From Chloroflexi bacterium B3_Chlor (GTDB taxonomy: Bacteria > Chloroflexota > Anaerolineae > UBA7937 > B3-Chlor), in assembly GCA_005223035.1 (NCBI GenBank), contig NJBK01000020.1, forward strand, positions 1 through 46,148: DNA of 46,148 nt, read 5' to 3'. The position numbers and the translations under genes are program-made. Positions 8,767-17,872 of the stretch are shown piece by piece (within the stretch, counting starts at the first letter, position 1; every line of letters begins with the position of its first letter). The notes beneath the pieces were generated by a model. It did not search any database. It was given only the letters and a program-made list of their open reading frames with translations, and was not told where the DNA came from.

Positions 8767-10245
8767 GTGAAGCTGTTGGACAAGGTACGAGAGACGATTC
8801 AAGAGCACCGCATGTTCGGAGACGGGGACATCATAGTAGTCGGCGTCTCGGGGGGGCCCGACTCGCTATGCCTGCTCCACGTTTTGAGGACACTGCAGGA
8901 CGAACTGGGCGTTACCTTGCACGTGGGCCACTTGGACCACGGGATCAGGGGGGAAGAATCGCGGGCCGATGCCCACTATGTGGAAACTCTCGCGCAGGAG
9001 TGGCAAGTTCCCGTCACTGTCGAATACTGCGATGTCCCAGCCTACGCAGCTCAGCACAAGCTTGCTATGGAAGAAGCGGCCCGTCGCGTGCGGTACCTCT
9101 TCCTGGGTCGCGTAGCCCACAAACTCGGAGCGCAGTCCATCGCAGTGGGGCACAACGCCGACGACCAAGTGGAGACGATACTCATGCACTGGATGCGCGG
9201 CTCGGGACTTGGCGGACTGCGTGGGATCCTGCCGGTGCAAACCCTGGGCGCCCAAGCCTGGTGGTCTGGTCCGCCGCTCGAGCTGGTGAGGCCTCTCTTG
9301 GAGGTACCCAGAAGCGAGATCGAGGCCTACTGCCAACGACACGGCCTGGAGCCCCGTTTCGACAGGTCCAACTTAGACCTGACCTACCATCGCAATCGCA
9401 TCCGCCACCAATTGATCCCCCACCTGGAGAGCTTCAACCCCCGGATCCGAGAAGTCCTGCGCCGCTCGGCTCGCGTAATCAGCGATGACTATGGTTACCT
9501 GCGCCTTCAAGGACTGCAAGCCTGGGAGCGACTGGTTCAAGAAAGCGAAGGCACGATCACCTTCCCGCTGCAACCCTGGCTGGAACTACATCCCAGTCTG
9601 CAGAGGCAACTTCTGCGAGAGGCGATACATCGCCTGCGTAGGTCGCTCCGAGACATCAACTGGGTCCACGTGGAACAGGCCAGGTTGGGCATTGAGGAAA
9701 AAGCCACAGGGGCCAGAATCACGCTGCCCCAGGGACTGTTCCTCTTCATGGGATACGACGAGTTCGCCATCGGCGAAGAGATACCACTCCCTGACCTGCC
9801 TCTCATGTTGGAGGCCGAGTTGGCCATCAATGTGCCGGGCATCACTCGTCTACCCGGAAGCGAGTGGCAGCTGAGAGCAAAGACGATCGAAGCGGCCGAA
9901 CTGCCTCAGCACGTTCAGGACAATGAGGATCCCTGGCAAGCCTATTTGGATCTAGAGCGGACGTGTAAGAGCTTGATCCTGCGAGGGCGCCGCACTGGAG
10001 ATCATTTCCAGCCTCAGGGCATGGGGGGCAAAGGAAAGGGACTCAATGACTTCATGATCGATGCCAAAGTCCCGCAGCATATCCGTGACCGCCTGCCACT
10101 GGTGGTGTCGCCCGAACATATCATCTGGGTCGCTGGCTATCGGATCGACGAGCGAGTCAAGATCACCAGCGAAACAAGGCAGGTGCTCCACCTGCAATTC
10201 GTCAAGCCCTCACAGGCTCAGAGGGGCTCTTCGTCCGTCAGCTGA
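8767..10245 (+). CDS. tilS: tRNA(Ile)-lysidine synthetase TilS
   Basis: Ligates lysine to C34 of the CAU-anticodon tRNA(Ile), changing its decoding from AUG to AUA. The 492-residue protein has the PP-loop ATP pyrophosphatase motif SGGPDS (28-33), GHLDHGIRGEES, the GHNADDQVET motif and LVRPLLEVPRSEI, then the TilS linker domain (about 235-340) and a C-terminal TilS_C domain near 400-480 (RRTGDHFQPQGMGGKG...IPRDRLPLVV-like pattern). It starts with GTG at 8767; AGGAGAG lies about 13 bases upstream. Its 3' end overlaps the convergent mscS gene by 28 bases. hpt, a frequent neighbour of tilS, lies 1.1 kb further on. Confidence 0.95.
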   Translation: MKLLDKVRETIQEHRMFGDGDIIVVGVSGGPDSLCLLHVLRTLQDELGVTLHVGHLDHGIRGEESRADAHYVETLAQEWQVPVTVEYCDVPAYAAQHKLAMEEAARRVRYLFLGRVAHKLGAQSIAVGHNADDQVETILMHWMRGSGLGGLRGILPVQTLGAQAWWSGPPLELVRPLLEVPRSEIEAYCQRHGLEPRFDRSNLDLTYHRNRIRHQLIPHLESFNPRIREVLRRSARVISDDYGYLRLQGLQAWERLVQESEGTITFPLQPWLELHPSLQRQLLREAIHRLRRSLRDINWVHVEQARLGIEEKATGARITLPQGLFLFMGYDEFAIGEEIPLPDLPLMLEAELAINVPGITRLPGSEWQLRAKTIEAAELPQHVQDNEDPWQAYLDLERTCKSLILRGRRTGDHFQPQGMGGKGKGLNDFMIDAKVPQHIRDRLPLVVSPEHIIWVAGYRIDERVKITSETRQVLHLQFVKPSQAQRGSSSVS

Positions 10246-11051
10246 CGCACTCGAACGGTCTGAATCGGGTACGGGAGGTTTATCCCTTCTCGAACCGCCA
10301 CCTCCTTCAAAGCCTGGACCGCCTTCGATTTGACTATAGCCAAGCTCGATTCCGTCTGATCGATCCAGAAGTATGCTTCCATCTCCACCGCGCTGCTTCC
10401 CAGGTTCTTACAGTAGATCGCGGGGGCGGGGTCGTCCAAGACGTCGTCAATCTCCCGTATGGCTTCCATGAAGACCTCCAACGCTCTAGCAAGGTCTTCT
10501 TCATATCCCAGTCCAACTCCCAAGATAATCCGTCTGACGGGGTACTTCGAGTAATTGATGATTGGACTTGTATATACGTCAGCGTTGGGGACGATAACCT
10601 GCTGCCCATCCCACGCCTTGATGGTCGTGGCCCGAATGTCCACGTCGGTTACCGTGCCTTGGTAGCCTGCTACTTCGATCGCATCGCCTATGTCGAACGG
10701 CTGTTGTATCAACAGCAGTATGCCTGCCATGAAGTTCTTGGCGATATCTTGGAAGGCGAACCCGAGGGTAAAACCCACCAGCCCCAGGCCTGCTACGAAG
10801 CCAGTAACGTCGAAGTCCACCTGATCCAAGGCAATGATCGTCCCGACAATGATGACTGCCACGCCGATGAGTCTGCTCAACAACCTGGTCATCTCCTCGT
10901 CCACATTCCGCGCCGCTCTCGTCACAGCACGTCCAGCCAGCCACGCCAGGACGAGGGACGCCAGGAACACCACGATGGCGACTACAAGCCTCGGTGCAAG
11001 ATCAAGGGCCGTTATCAAGAGTTCCGTCAGTTGCTGCAGGACTACCTCCAT
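10218..11051 (-). CDS. mscS: Small-conductance mechanosensitive channel, MscS family
   Basis: A 277-residue inner-membrane channel that opens under membrane tension and releases solutes on osmotic downshock. The N-terminus has hydrophobic helices at about 14-36 and 55-80. The pore helix region GFVAGLGLVGFTLGFAFQDI is Gly/Ala-patterned as in MscS TM3, followed by NFMAGILLLIQQPFDIGD, the beta domain (GTVTDVDIRATTIKAWDGQQVIVPNADV) and an alpha/beta cytoplasmic cage. Length matches E. coli MscS (286). The frame extends to 11120, but the ATG at 11051 follows GGAGG by 10 bases and avoids an untypical N-terminus. It has its own promoter at 11111-11139. Confidence 0.93.
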   Translation of the reverse strand: MEVVLQQLTELLITALDLAPRLVVAIVVFLASLVLAWLAGRAVTRAARNVDEEMTRLLSRLIGVAVIIVGTIIALDQVDFDVTGFVAGLGLVGFTLGFAFQDIAKNFMAGILLLIQQPFDIGDAIEVAGYQGTVTDVDIRATTIKAWDGQQVIVPNADVYTSPIINYSKYPVRRIILGVGLGYEEDLARALEVFMEAIREIDDVLDDPAPAIYCKNLGSSAVEMEAYFWIDQTESSLAIVKSKAVQALKEVAVREGINLPYPIQTVRVRQLTDEEPL

Positions 11052-11110
11052 GGTGACTTTTCCTCCAATCCCCTTAAACCCATACTCATGCGTGACACGC
11101 GACGATTGCG

Positions 11111-11139
11111 ATTCTACCACAGCCCTTCGGGCGAATCAA
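11111..11139 (-). promoter_or_regulatory. Sigma70-type promoter of mscS
   Basis: Minus strand: TTGATT (11139-11134), 17-base spacer ending in TGG, TAGAAT (11116-11111). The TGn forms an extended -10. Transcription would start near 11104, about 53 bases before the ATG at 11051. Confidence 0.7.
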
Positions 11140-11187
11140 AGCAGCATCCGCAGCGGAGCCTACGGGTCCGCCATGAGTAGCCTTCGC

Positions 11188-11216
11188 TTGACCAGGCCCC
11201 AAATCTGTGTCATAAT
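11188..11216 (+). promoter_or_regulatory. Sigma70-type promoter of hpt
   Basis: TTGACC (11188-11193), 17-base spacer ending in TGT, CATAAT (11211-11216). The leader to the hpt GTG would be about 128 bases. It contains a hairpin with arms GCCGTA and TACGGC around 11245-11267. Confidence 0.65.
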
Positions 11217-11350
11217 CCTGCACAAGTGGGAGACGGAGTCATGTGCCGTAAGCAGCAAGACTACGGCTGTCAGCACAGGGTGCATCGGATCCCAGTCCTT
11301 GCATGGATTCTAGAATGCTCGATTCTATCGACTCATGAGGGGAAAGTCCG

Positions 11351-11893
11351 GTGGAAAACGATGTGAGTGAAGTACTGCTCACCGGCGAGGAAATAAGGGA
11401 AAAGACGGCAGAACTGGCTCGCCAGATCACTGCAGACTACGAGGACAAAGACCCACTCCTGATCTGTATCCTGAAGGGCGGGCTGATGTTCCTGGCCGAT
11501 TTGACACGCCAGATACATCTGCCGTTGGAGATAGACTTCATGGCCGTTTCCAGCTACGGGGATGCCACCGAATCCAGTGGCGTTGTCCGTATCCTCATGG
11601 ACCTGGAGAGAAACGTCCAGGGGCGCCACGTGTTGATAGTCGAGGACATCATAGACACAGGCCGCACGCTGAACTACATTATCCAGAACTTGCGCACGCG
11701 CGGTCCGGCAAGCATCAAGATATGCACGCTGCTCAACAAGCCTGCGCGCAGAGTGCTGGATATCCCTCTTGACTATGTAGGCTTCGTGATACCTGACAGA
11801 TTCGTTGTGGGCTACGGGCTGGACTACGGTGAGATCTACCGCAACCTACCCTTCGTGGGGGTGTTGAAACCGGAGCTGTACGCGGAAGAGTGA
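11351..11893 (+). CDS. hpt: Hypoxanthine phosphoribosyltransferase
   Basis: Purine salvage enzyme joining hypoxanthine or guanine to PRPP to give IMP or GMP. At 180 residues it has the standard size. Diagnostic segments are [27 protein letters not shown], the PRPP-binding loop [14 protein letters not shown], and [13 protein letters not shown] near the C-terminus. It starts with GTG at 11351, preceded by GAGGGG at 7 bases. Its stop overlaps a possible small downstream ORF in a GTGA junction. The tilS-hpt pair often goes with ftsH in other bacteria; here a channel gene lies between and ftsH is absent. Confidence 0.95.
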   Translation: MENDVSEVLLTGEEIREKTAELARQITADYEDKDPLLICILKGGLMFLADLTRQIHLPLEIDFMAVSSYGDATESSGVVRILMDLERNVQGRHVLIVEDIIDTGRTLNYIIQNLRTRGPASIKICTLLNKPARRVLDIPLDYVGFVIPDRFVVGYGLDYGEIYRNLPFVGVLKPELYAEE

Positions 11894-12111
11894 CCGTGTT
11901 GCACGGCAGGATGCGTAGCCTCCTGACCAGGGCGGAGCGCTCTCTGGGCTGGGTTGATAGACCGCTCCACCATCCACGGGGCTTGCAGCAGTACTATCCC
12001 CGCGGCGTAGTGCGCAACTTCACCCGAGAATCAGGTCAGCTGTGGTTCCCCACCTTTGAGACCAGCAAGGAGGACATCGCAGCGGCCAGTCCCGCGCCAG
12101 CCTCGTACTGA
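11890..12111 (+). CDS. Possible small protein translationally coupled to hpt
   Basis: A 73-codon frame begins with GTG at 11890, overlapping the hpt stop codon as GTGA, and fills almost the whole space up to the convergent aminotransferase. The product is basic and aromatic-rich ([25 protein letters not shown]), with no signal peptide or membrane segment. I do not recognise the family. For it: the coupling junction and uninterrupted frame. Against it: no separate ribosome site, short length and no recognised homolog. Confidence 0.3.
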   Translation: MTVLHGRMRSLLTRAERSLGWVDRPLHHPRGLQQYYPRGVVRNFTRESGQLWFPTFETSKEDIAAASPAPASY

Positions 12112-12118
12112 AGGAGGG

Positions 12119-13282
12119 CTACAATCTGCTCAGAGCAGCTTCGATGTTGGCCACAGCCTTCTTGATGTTTTCCACGGAGTTGGCATAGGACATGCGCACG
12201 AAGCCCCGACCATGTTCCCCGAAGGAGGTGCCCGCCAGCACCGCTACCCCTGCCTCCTCCATCGAGTAGTCGGCGAAGTCCCTCTCATTCATGCCCGTGC
12301 CCTCTACGTTGGGGAAGACATAGAAAGCCCCTTTAGGGGTTGCACACCTTATGCCCTCGATGGCGTTGAGCCCAGGTACTATCACATCGCGCCGTCGCTT
12401 GAACTCCTGCACCATCTCGTACGAGGCGTCTTGTGGCCCACGCAGTGCTTCGATCCCAGCCCACTGCGTGAAGCTGGCCGTGCACGAATTGCTATTGGTC
12501 ATCAGTCGTGAGATGTGAACAGCCAGTTCTTCAGGCATGACACCGTATCCCAACCTCCAGCCGGTCATCGCGTACGTCTTGGAGAAGCCGTTGAGCAGGA
12601 TAGTGCGTTCCTGCGCCCCTGGCAGCGAGAGGAAGCTCACGTGCTCGCCCTCATAGATGATGCGCTCGTAGACCTCATCGCTCAGCACCATGAGGTCATG
12701 CTTCTGGGCCACTTCAGCTATCGCTTCCAGATCTTCCCTGGTCAAAACGCCGCCGGTGGGGTTCTGAGGGGTATTCATAATGATCATCTTGGTGCGGGGC
12801 GAGACCTTCTCCTCCAACTGGGAAACGTCGAAGCGAAAACCTCGCTCCTCCTCTAGCACCAACGGGACCGGCTTGGCTCCCACGAAGTTGATCATGGACT
12901 CGTAGATGGGGAACCCAGGATTGGGATAGAGTACTTCGTCGCCCTCCTCCACCAGGGCCAGGATGGAGAAGAACATGATGGGTTTCGCCCCAGGCGTGAC
13001 CACCACTTGCTCAGGCCTCACCTCAATCCCCCGCGTCTCTGACGTGCACTCGGCGATGGCTTCCCGCAATTCCGGGATGCCCGCCGAAGGACAATAGTGG
13101 GTGTACCCCTCGTATAGGGCAGTACCCGCCGCCTCAACGATATTGGAAGGCGTGTCGAAATCAGGCTCTCCGATCTCGAGATGAATGATCTCTCTCCCTT
13201 GGGCCTCCAGGGCCCGTGCTCGGGCCAGGACCTCGAAGGCGGTCTCAGTACCCAGGCGACTCATGGCTTCTGCGAGTTTCAC
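12119..13282 (-). CDS. Pyridoxal-phosphate aminotransferase, class I/II
   Basis: A 387-residue fold-type I aminotransferase of the aspartate/aromatic group. Lys235 in NGFSKTYAMTGWR is the PLP Schiff-base residue. Also seen are IGEPDFDTP near the N-terminus, MNTPQNPTGG for cofactor and substrate, SDEVYERI with the ring-binding Asp and Tyr, and the late Arg in GFVRMSYA that holds the substrate carboxylate. Substrate could be aspartate, aromatic acids or another amino acid; the sequence alone does not settle this. It starts with GTG at 13282 with a strong AAGGAGG 8 bases upstream. It is divergent from the lipoprotein gene and convergent with the hpt transcript. Confidence 0.93.
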   Translation of the reverse strand: MKLAEAMSRLGTETAFEVLARARALEAQGREIIHLEIGEPDFDTPSNIVEAAGTALYEGYTHYCPSAGIPELREAIAECTSETRGIEVRPEQVVVTPGAKPIMFFSILALVEEGDEVLYPNPGFPIYESMINFVGAKPVPLVLEEERGFRFDVSQLEEKVSPRTKMIIMNTPQNPTGGVLTREDLEAIAEVAQKHDLMVLSDEVYERIIYEGEHVSFLSLPGAQERTILLNGFSKTYAMTGWRLGYGVMPEELAVHISRLMTNSNSCTASFTQWAGIEALRGPQDASYEMVQEFKRRRDVIVPGLNAIEGIRCATPKGAFYVFPNVEGTGMNERDFADYSMEEAGVAVLAGTSFGEHGRGFVRMSYANSVENIKKAVANIEAALSRL

Positions 13283-13313
13283 TCTCTATACCTCCTTCAC
13301 AACTAATTGTGGT

Positions 13314-13342
13314 TTTACACCTACGGTTCTTTGTGCTATAAT
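13314..13342 (+). promoter_or_regulatory. Strong extended -10 promoter of the PD40 lipoprotein gene
   Basis: TTTACA (13314-13319), 17-base spacer ending in TGC, TATAAT (13337-13342). The -10 is a full consensus with a TGn extension. The leader to the GTG at 13475 would be about 126 bases. Confidence 0.8.
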
Positions 13343-13474
13343 GGCACTACTCTAGCCAAAAGGGATGTGTTCCCGCCAGGCTCAGCTTGCAGGGAGAAGG
13401 GAATGCTCCTCGTCAGAGGCTCGTCTCGCATCAGCAACTCCCTTGTCGGCCTACGTCCATACAGGAGGTGGACT

Positions 13475-14497
13475 GTGCTCAGAAGTCTGTTCGTCCTTTC
13501 CATGATGCTGTCGGTTATGATCACCGCTTGCGGGGGTGGGCAGCCGCAGATCCCGACTCCGCCGCCAGCCCCGAAGGACCACATCATCTTCATGGGCAAC
13601 CATGAGGACAATGATGACATATTCATGGTGAGCGCCGATGGCACGGGTCTCACTAATCTCACCAGATCAAGTAATGACGACGTACTATTCGCCTGGTCTC
13701 CCGACGGACGCCAGATTCTCTTCGTATCCGACCGTGATGGCAACTCCGAAATCTATACCATGCACGCCAACGGGGCCTACCCTCGCAACCTGAGCAATCA
13801 CCCGGCGGATGATGGCTTCCCATGTTGGTCGCCAGACGGCCAGAAGATCGCTTTCGTTTCAAATCGAGACGGCAACTGGGAAGTCTATTCGATGAGCCCC
13901 GACGGCACCCAACAGACGAGACTCACCACCAGCCCAGCGGTTGACGGCCATCCTGTGTGGTCACCAGATAGCCTCCTTGTCGCCTTCGTGTCCCAACGGG
14001 ATGGCAACGATGAAATCTACGTCATGAACAGCGATGGCAGCAAGCAGACACGACTTACGATTCACCCAGCCGGAGACACGAACCCCGCCTGGTCGCCTGA
14101 CGGAAGCCGCATCGCTTTCGAATCCGAGCGTGATGGCAACGTCGAACTGTATGTCATGAATGCCGATGGCAGCAACCAGTACAACCTGTCGCAGAGCGAA
14201 GCCAGCGACGGAGACTTCGCCTGGTCACCCAACGGACAGAGTATCGCCTTTTCTTCGGATCGAGACGGCAACGCCGAGATATACCTGGTTCGAACCAGTG
14301 ACGGTAGTTTGACAAACCTGACCAACGATCCAGGCCAAGACGTCCTCCTCTCCTGGTCACCGGACGGCCTGAAGATAGTCTTTACCTCGTTGCGAGACGA
14401 CAACGCTGACATATATGTCATGGCGCCCGACGGCAGCAACCTGCAACGGCTGACCGAACATCCCGGCGACGAGTGGGCCCCTCTGTGGGTTCCCTAG
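13475..14497 (+). CDS. TolB-like PD40 beta-propeller lipoprotein
   Basis: A 340-residue exported lipoprotein. The signal peptide LRSLFVLSMMLSVMITAC ends in a lipobox at Cys19, followed by a Gly/Pro-rich tether. The rest is six full repeats of about 44 residues with the PD40 core (WSPDG, then IAFVSxRDGNxEIYxM, then a DG turn and LT). They are flanked by an opening half-blade (IIFMGNHEDNDDIFMV) and a closing strand (WAPLWVP), which implies a seven-bladed propeller closed by its two ends. The frame is open further upstream, but AGGAGG lies 6 bases before the GTG at 13475. TolB itself works with Pal in diderm envelopes; no tol or pal gene is here, so the partner is unknown. Confidence 0.88.
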   Translation: MLRSLFVLSMMLSVMITACGGGQPQIPTPPPAPKDHIIFMGNHEDNDDIFMVSADGTGLTNLTRSSNDDVLFAWSPDGRQILFVSDRDGNSEIYTMHANGAYPRNLSNHPADDGFPCWSPDGQKIAFVSNRDGNWEVYSMSPDGTQQTRLTTSPAVDGHPVWSPDSLLVAFVSQRDGNDEIYVMNSDGSKQTRLTIHPAGDTNPAWSPDGSRIAFESERDGNVELYVMNADGSNQYNLSQSEASDGDFAWSPNGQSIAFSSDRDGNAEIYLVRTSDGSLTNLTNDPGQDVLLSWSPDGLKIVFTSLRDDNADIYVMAPDGSNLQRLTEHPGDEWAPLWVP

Positions 14498-14502
14498 CCA
14501 TG

Positions 14503-15657
14503 CTAACTGGCAAGCAACCTCCCGTAGAGCGTCAGCAGTCTCCTCGCTGCCGCCTGCCAACTGAACTTCCGCGCTTGCGACACACCTCGTTTTGCCAGAT
14601 CCTCTCGCAGGCCCGGATCATTCAATACCCTTCTAATGGTCTCCGCCAGCACATCGGGATCATTGGCCGGCACCATTAGGCCGCCTTCATCCACCACCTC
14701 CGGCAAGGATGAACTCCCAGATGTGATTACTGGCGTTCCGCACGCCATCGCTTCCAAAGGAGGCAAGCCGAACCCCTCGTACAGAGATGGGAAAACGAAG
14801 ACATCGGCCAAGCTGTATAGGGCTGGCAGGTTCTCATCCGCCACGAACCCAAGGAAAATGACATCCTCATCCAGCGACAGTTCCTCCACCCTGCGGAAGA
14901 CGCCCTCGTACAGCCACCCCTTTCCCCCTGCTACCACCAGCTTGTGAGGTACGTCTGACGCCTCTCTCAGCACTGCGTAGGCATCGAGCAGTAGGATCAG
15001 ATTCTTTCGAGGCTCCACGGTACCGACGGTAAATATGAAAGGGAAATCCAGCCCGTATGACGAACTGACCTCAGACAGGACTTTATCGTCCTCGACAACT
15101 CTGAAAATCTCATCTACACCGGGGTAGAGTACCTCCACTTTTCCAGAAGGAGCCCCCAGAAGCTCGATGATGTCGTTCTTCGTACTCCGAGAATCCGCCA
15201 GAACCAGGTCAGCCCGCCTGACCGCACGAGGCACAGCACTGTTGAGATACCGCCGCAGCTTCGCCTCTGCACCCTCGGGATAGCGGAGGTAGGAAAGATC
15301 GTGGATTGTCACCACCCTTTTCGCCTGACGGACGGGCGGCAGGACATAGTCTGGCGAATGAAATACGTCCAGGGGCCCTGTGAATGCATCTACAGCCAGG
15401 GGTATGCGTAAGCGATGCCAGATAATCGTCCAGATCCTGTGCGACAGTGGAACCTGTCGGATGCGAAAATTGCTGGGTAAGATGGCTTTGAGCTTCTGGC
15501 TCTGCAGCCCACCATGGTGACTCATGCCCCCTGTGACCAACAGGACGAATTCGTCGTCGGTGTCCTGTTGTGCGAGGGCCGCAACCAGGCCCCGTGTATA
15601 ACGGCCGATGCCGGCCTGCTGATGGGTCGCAGCGGTGTAGTCTATACCAATGCGCAA
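14503..15657 (-). CDS. GT4 family glycosyltransferase
   Basis: A 384-residue GT-B retaining glycosyltransferase, probably adding a sugar to a surface polysaccharide or lipid-linked glycan. The N-terminal acceptor domain starts MRIGIDYTAA and has GIGRYTRGL and TIHDLSYLRYP. The donor-binding domain has FTVGTVEPRKNL and the EGFGLPPLEAMACGTPV motif (E-x7-E). The sequence most resembles mannosyl- and rhamnosyltransferases of GT4, but the substrate is not determined. It starts with TTG at 15657, GAGGAG 8 bases upstream. It is the last gene of the minus-strand surface glycan group and ends 5 bases from the convergent PD40 lipoprotein. Confidence 0.9.
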   Translation of the reverse strand: MRIGIDYTAATHQQAGIGRYTRGLVAALAQQDTDDEFVLLVTGGMSHHGGLQSQKLKAILPSNFRIRQVPLSHRIWTIIWHRLRIPLAVDAFTGPLDVFHSPDYVLPPVRQAKRVVTIHDLSYLRYPEGAEAKLRRYLNSAVPRAVRRADLVLADSRSTKNDIIELLGAPSGKVEVLYPGVDEIFRVVEDDKVLSEVSSSYGLDFPFIFTVGTVEPRKNLILLLDAYAVLREASDVPHKLVVAGGKGWLYEGVFRRVEELSLDEDVIFLGFVADENLPALYSLADVFVFPSLYEGFGLPPLEAMACGTPVITSGSSSLPEVVDEGGLMVPANDPDVLAETIRRVLNDPGLREDLAKRGVSQARKFSWQAAARRLLTLYGRLLAS

Positions 15658-15698
15658 GTCCCCGGCTCCTCAATGCTCTTAGGACGGATGCACTCAGA

Positions 15699-16214
15699 TC
15701 ACTCAATACTTCGGTAAGTCCATATGCGGTTGACTCCGAAGTTCCAGAACAGAACGACCAGAACAGCTATGGCCTTGGATATGTTATAGCCGAGAGTGCC
15801 CCACACGTGAAAAACCAACTTATCCAAGCCCAGGAAGATGGTCTGATTGATGACATACCCACCGATGCTGACCAGAGTGAACTGTGTCAGTTGAGAGACG
15901 AGTCGCTCCTGCCGGGATTCCGGGAAGGTCCATAGGCGGTTCCAGACGAAGTTGCTCAGCACGGCAGCAGAGAAGGACCAAGTGTTGGCCCAGAATTTGC
16001 TGAGCCCGAAAACCAGGACTAGCAGGTTCAGCACGCTGAAGTCCACGACCGTCCCGATGGCACCGACCGTGGCGAATTTTGCGAAACGCACGATCTCCTT
16101 TCGTTTGGAAAGAACCACCGTGTACAGTCTCCTCCATCGTGGATGAGTGTGGACCAGGAGAGCAAGCTTGGATACCGGTGAACTCTCAAGGAGAGGATCA
16201 AGAAGCTTCCACAA
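15699..16214 (-). CDS. GtrA-like membrane protein
   Basis: A 171-residue protein with the GtrA fold: four hydrophobic helices, roughly 47-68, 75-98, 108-130 and 140-162. Typical motifs are FAKFATVGAIGTVVDFSVLN, SNFVWNRLWTF and FWNFGVNRIWTY. GtrA proteins help move lipid-linked sugars across the membrane for wall or O-antigen glycosylation. An extra N-terminal segment of about 40 residues precedes the domain. It overlaps the upstream ligase gene by 17 bases, so the two are very likely co-translated. The likely start is TTG at 16214. Confidence 0.88.
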   Translation of the reverse strand: MWKLLDPLLESSPVSKLALLVHTHPRWRRLYTVVLSKRKEIVRFAKFATVGAIGTVVDFSVLNLLVLVFGLSKFWANTWSFSAAVLSNFVWNRLWTFPESRQERLVSQLTQFTLVSIGGYVINQTIFLGLDKLVFHVWGTLGYNISKAIAVLVVLFWNFGVNRIWTYRSIE

Positions 16215-17832
16215 GAGACACCCCGCATCTCTGAATCAACACTTGCACCAGCCCCAGCAGGATAGCTAGATGCATGTTCATGCCATGGACATACAGGTTA
16301 TCGAACAGGCTGTGGACTCCAAAGGCTGCCAAGACCCCTAGGATGCCGAGTGCCATGGCCTGCCAGGGGCCGCTCAGAGCTGCGACGGCGCGCCAGCTAT
16401 GCCAGAAAGATGCAAGAACAAACAAACCATACGCACCCAACCCCAGCAACCCAGCCTCCGCCGCGATGTGAAGATAGTAGTTGTGGGCGTGCCCCAGGGG
16501 ATCTTCCCAACCAGGTAGCGCGTAGGCAGGGTACACGGGTACGTAGTTCCCGACGCCAACCCCGAGGAGGGGATGGTCCTTCAACATCCCGAGCGCAGCC
16601 TCCCAGTGGGCCAATCTTTCCACGACCGCGAAATTCTCGTCTGTCACGTGGATCCCCCGCACATCGGATACGTGCAAGTAGGGCAGGAAGTCCGAGAACC
16701 GCTCACCTATGGCGGCAGGCACCAGACGGTCGCCGCCCAAGAGCACAAAGATGACGCCAAGAAGTAATAGCAAAGCCAGCAACAGCCAGACCCAACGACG
16801 TCTAAGGGCCACGGAAACGCCCAACCCTACGCCAAGACCTGCCAGCCCGCCCAGGATCGGCGCCACCACCAAGTCCCGTCCCGTCCTGAGCAACCAGAGT
16901 GTACCCAACCCTGCGCCGGTCAGTCCAGCCAAGGCACCACCTATCAGGTCGCTGAAAGCCCCATACCAGAGGCCTGCCACAGCAACCACGGCAGCCCCGG
17001 CGATGAAACCCAACCACGCTCCCCGAGACCAAGTCATCACCAGTGCAGCACCCATCAGGGTCAGGCTCAACCCTGCGAGTCCCCAGATCACGAGCGACGA
17101 GAAGTCCCGCCGCCGCCAGCGAGCCAGAAAGAGACTCAAGGCCAGGGGCAGAATGAGCGCTAGGTACCCGCCATAGGGGTTTGGCTGCTCAAACGTACCA
17201 TAGGCCCGGATGAAGCGGTCAAAGAGGAGAAAACCCTCAGGGCCCTTCCGGCCAAAGAACTGATAGAAGCCAAGCAAGGCCTCCATGCAACCGGCAGACA
17301 GGATGAGGACGATGATCACTCTCGTCTCCTGCTCGCCCACGACGTTCACAACGAAGAGGTATACGGCGAGCAGTTCCAGCCAGACGAGCAGCCCCTTCAC
17401 GCTCCACTGCAAGGACAAAGAGCCAAGCACAGAGAACGCGGCCACGCCCAGCAGCACTAGAAGAGGTACCAGAAGAGGGGGGTGAAGTGTCCTGATTTCC
17501 CTCTCGGCGACCATTCGCGCCGCCCAGGCCGCCACGGTGACGACTGCCAAGACCTCGGCGCCTCCCACACTGATGACGCCAAAGCTAGTCTCCATCACGG
17601 ATCCAAAGGGGATGGCCAAGATCAAGAGGTAGAGGCCGACGACTGGTCGCACCGAGATGAGTAGTAGGGATCCACCGCCTGCAATCAGGATGATCGCCCA
17701 GGTGAGGGGTAGGCGTGCGATTGCCAAGCCAGTAAGCAGGATCAGCGCTCCCGCGGCGCCACGATATAGAATCTGATCATAGATAGGCCGAAGCCGCCTC
17801 CACGATCCGGCGACAGGCAAGCTGCCATTCAC
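16198..17832 (-). CDS. O-antigen ligase / Wzy-like polysaccharide polymerase
   Basis: A 544-residue polytopic membrane protein with about 12-14 hydrophobic helices. The Wzy_C hallmark is the large extracytoplasmic loop before the last helices, containing LAHWEAALGMLKDHPLLGVG, GNYVPVYPAYALPGW and GHAHNYYLHIAAEAGLLG; the conserved HxHN is visible. Such proteins join or polymerise undecaprenyl-linked glycans on the outer face of the membrane. In an organism without classical LPS a polymerase role is more likely (inference). It starts with GTG at 17832 with no clear ribosome site. Its end overlaps gtrA by 17 bases. Mid-protein segments rich in Gly (GGALAGLTGAGLG, GGLAGLGVGLG) are unusual. Confidence 0.9.
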   Translation of the reverse strand: MNGSLPVAGSWRRLRPIYDQILYRGAAGALILLTGLAIARLPLTWAIILIAGGGSLLLISVRPVVGLYLLILAIPFGSVMETSFGVISVGGAEVLAVVTVAAWAARMVAEREIRTLHPPLLVPLLVLLGVAAFSVLGSLSLQWSVKGLLVWLELLAVYLFVVNVVGEQETRVIIVLILSAGCMEALLGFYQFFGRKGPEGFLLFDRFIRAYGTFEQPNPYGGYLALILPLALSLFLARWRRRDFSSLVIWGLAGLSLTLMGAALVMTWSRGAWLGFIAGAAVVAVAGLWYGAFSDLIGGALAGLTGAGLGTLWLLRTGRDLVVAPILGGLAGLGVGLGVSVALRRRWVWLLLALLLLLGVIFVLLGGDRLVPAAIGERFSDFLPYLHVSDVRGIHVTDENFAVVERLAHWEAALGMLKDHPLLGVGVGNYVPVYPAYALPGWEDPLGHAHNYYLHIAAEAGLLGLGAYGLFVLASFWHSWRAVAALSGPWQAMALGILGVLAAFGVHSLFDNLYVHGMNMHLAILLGLVQVLIQRCGVSLVEAS

Positions 17833-17872
17833 GCCTAGATGATATGCGGGAAGTAGAGTTTTGTCAACGCGA

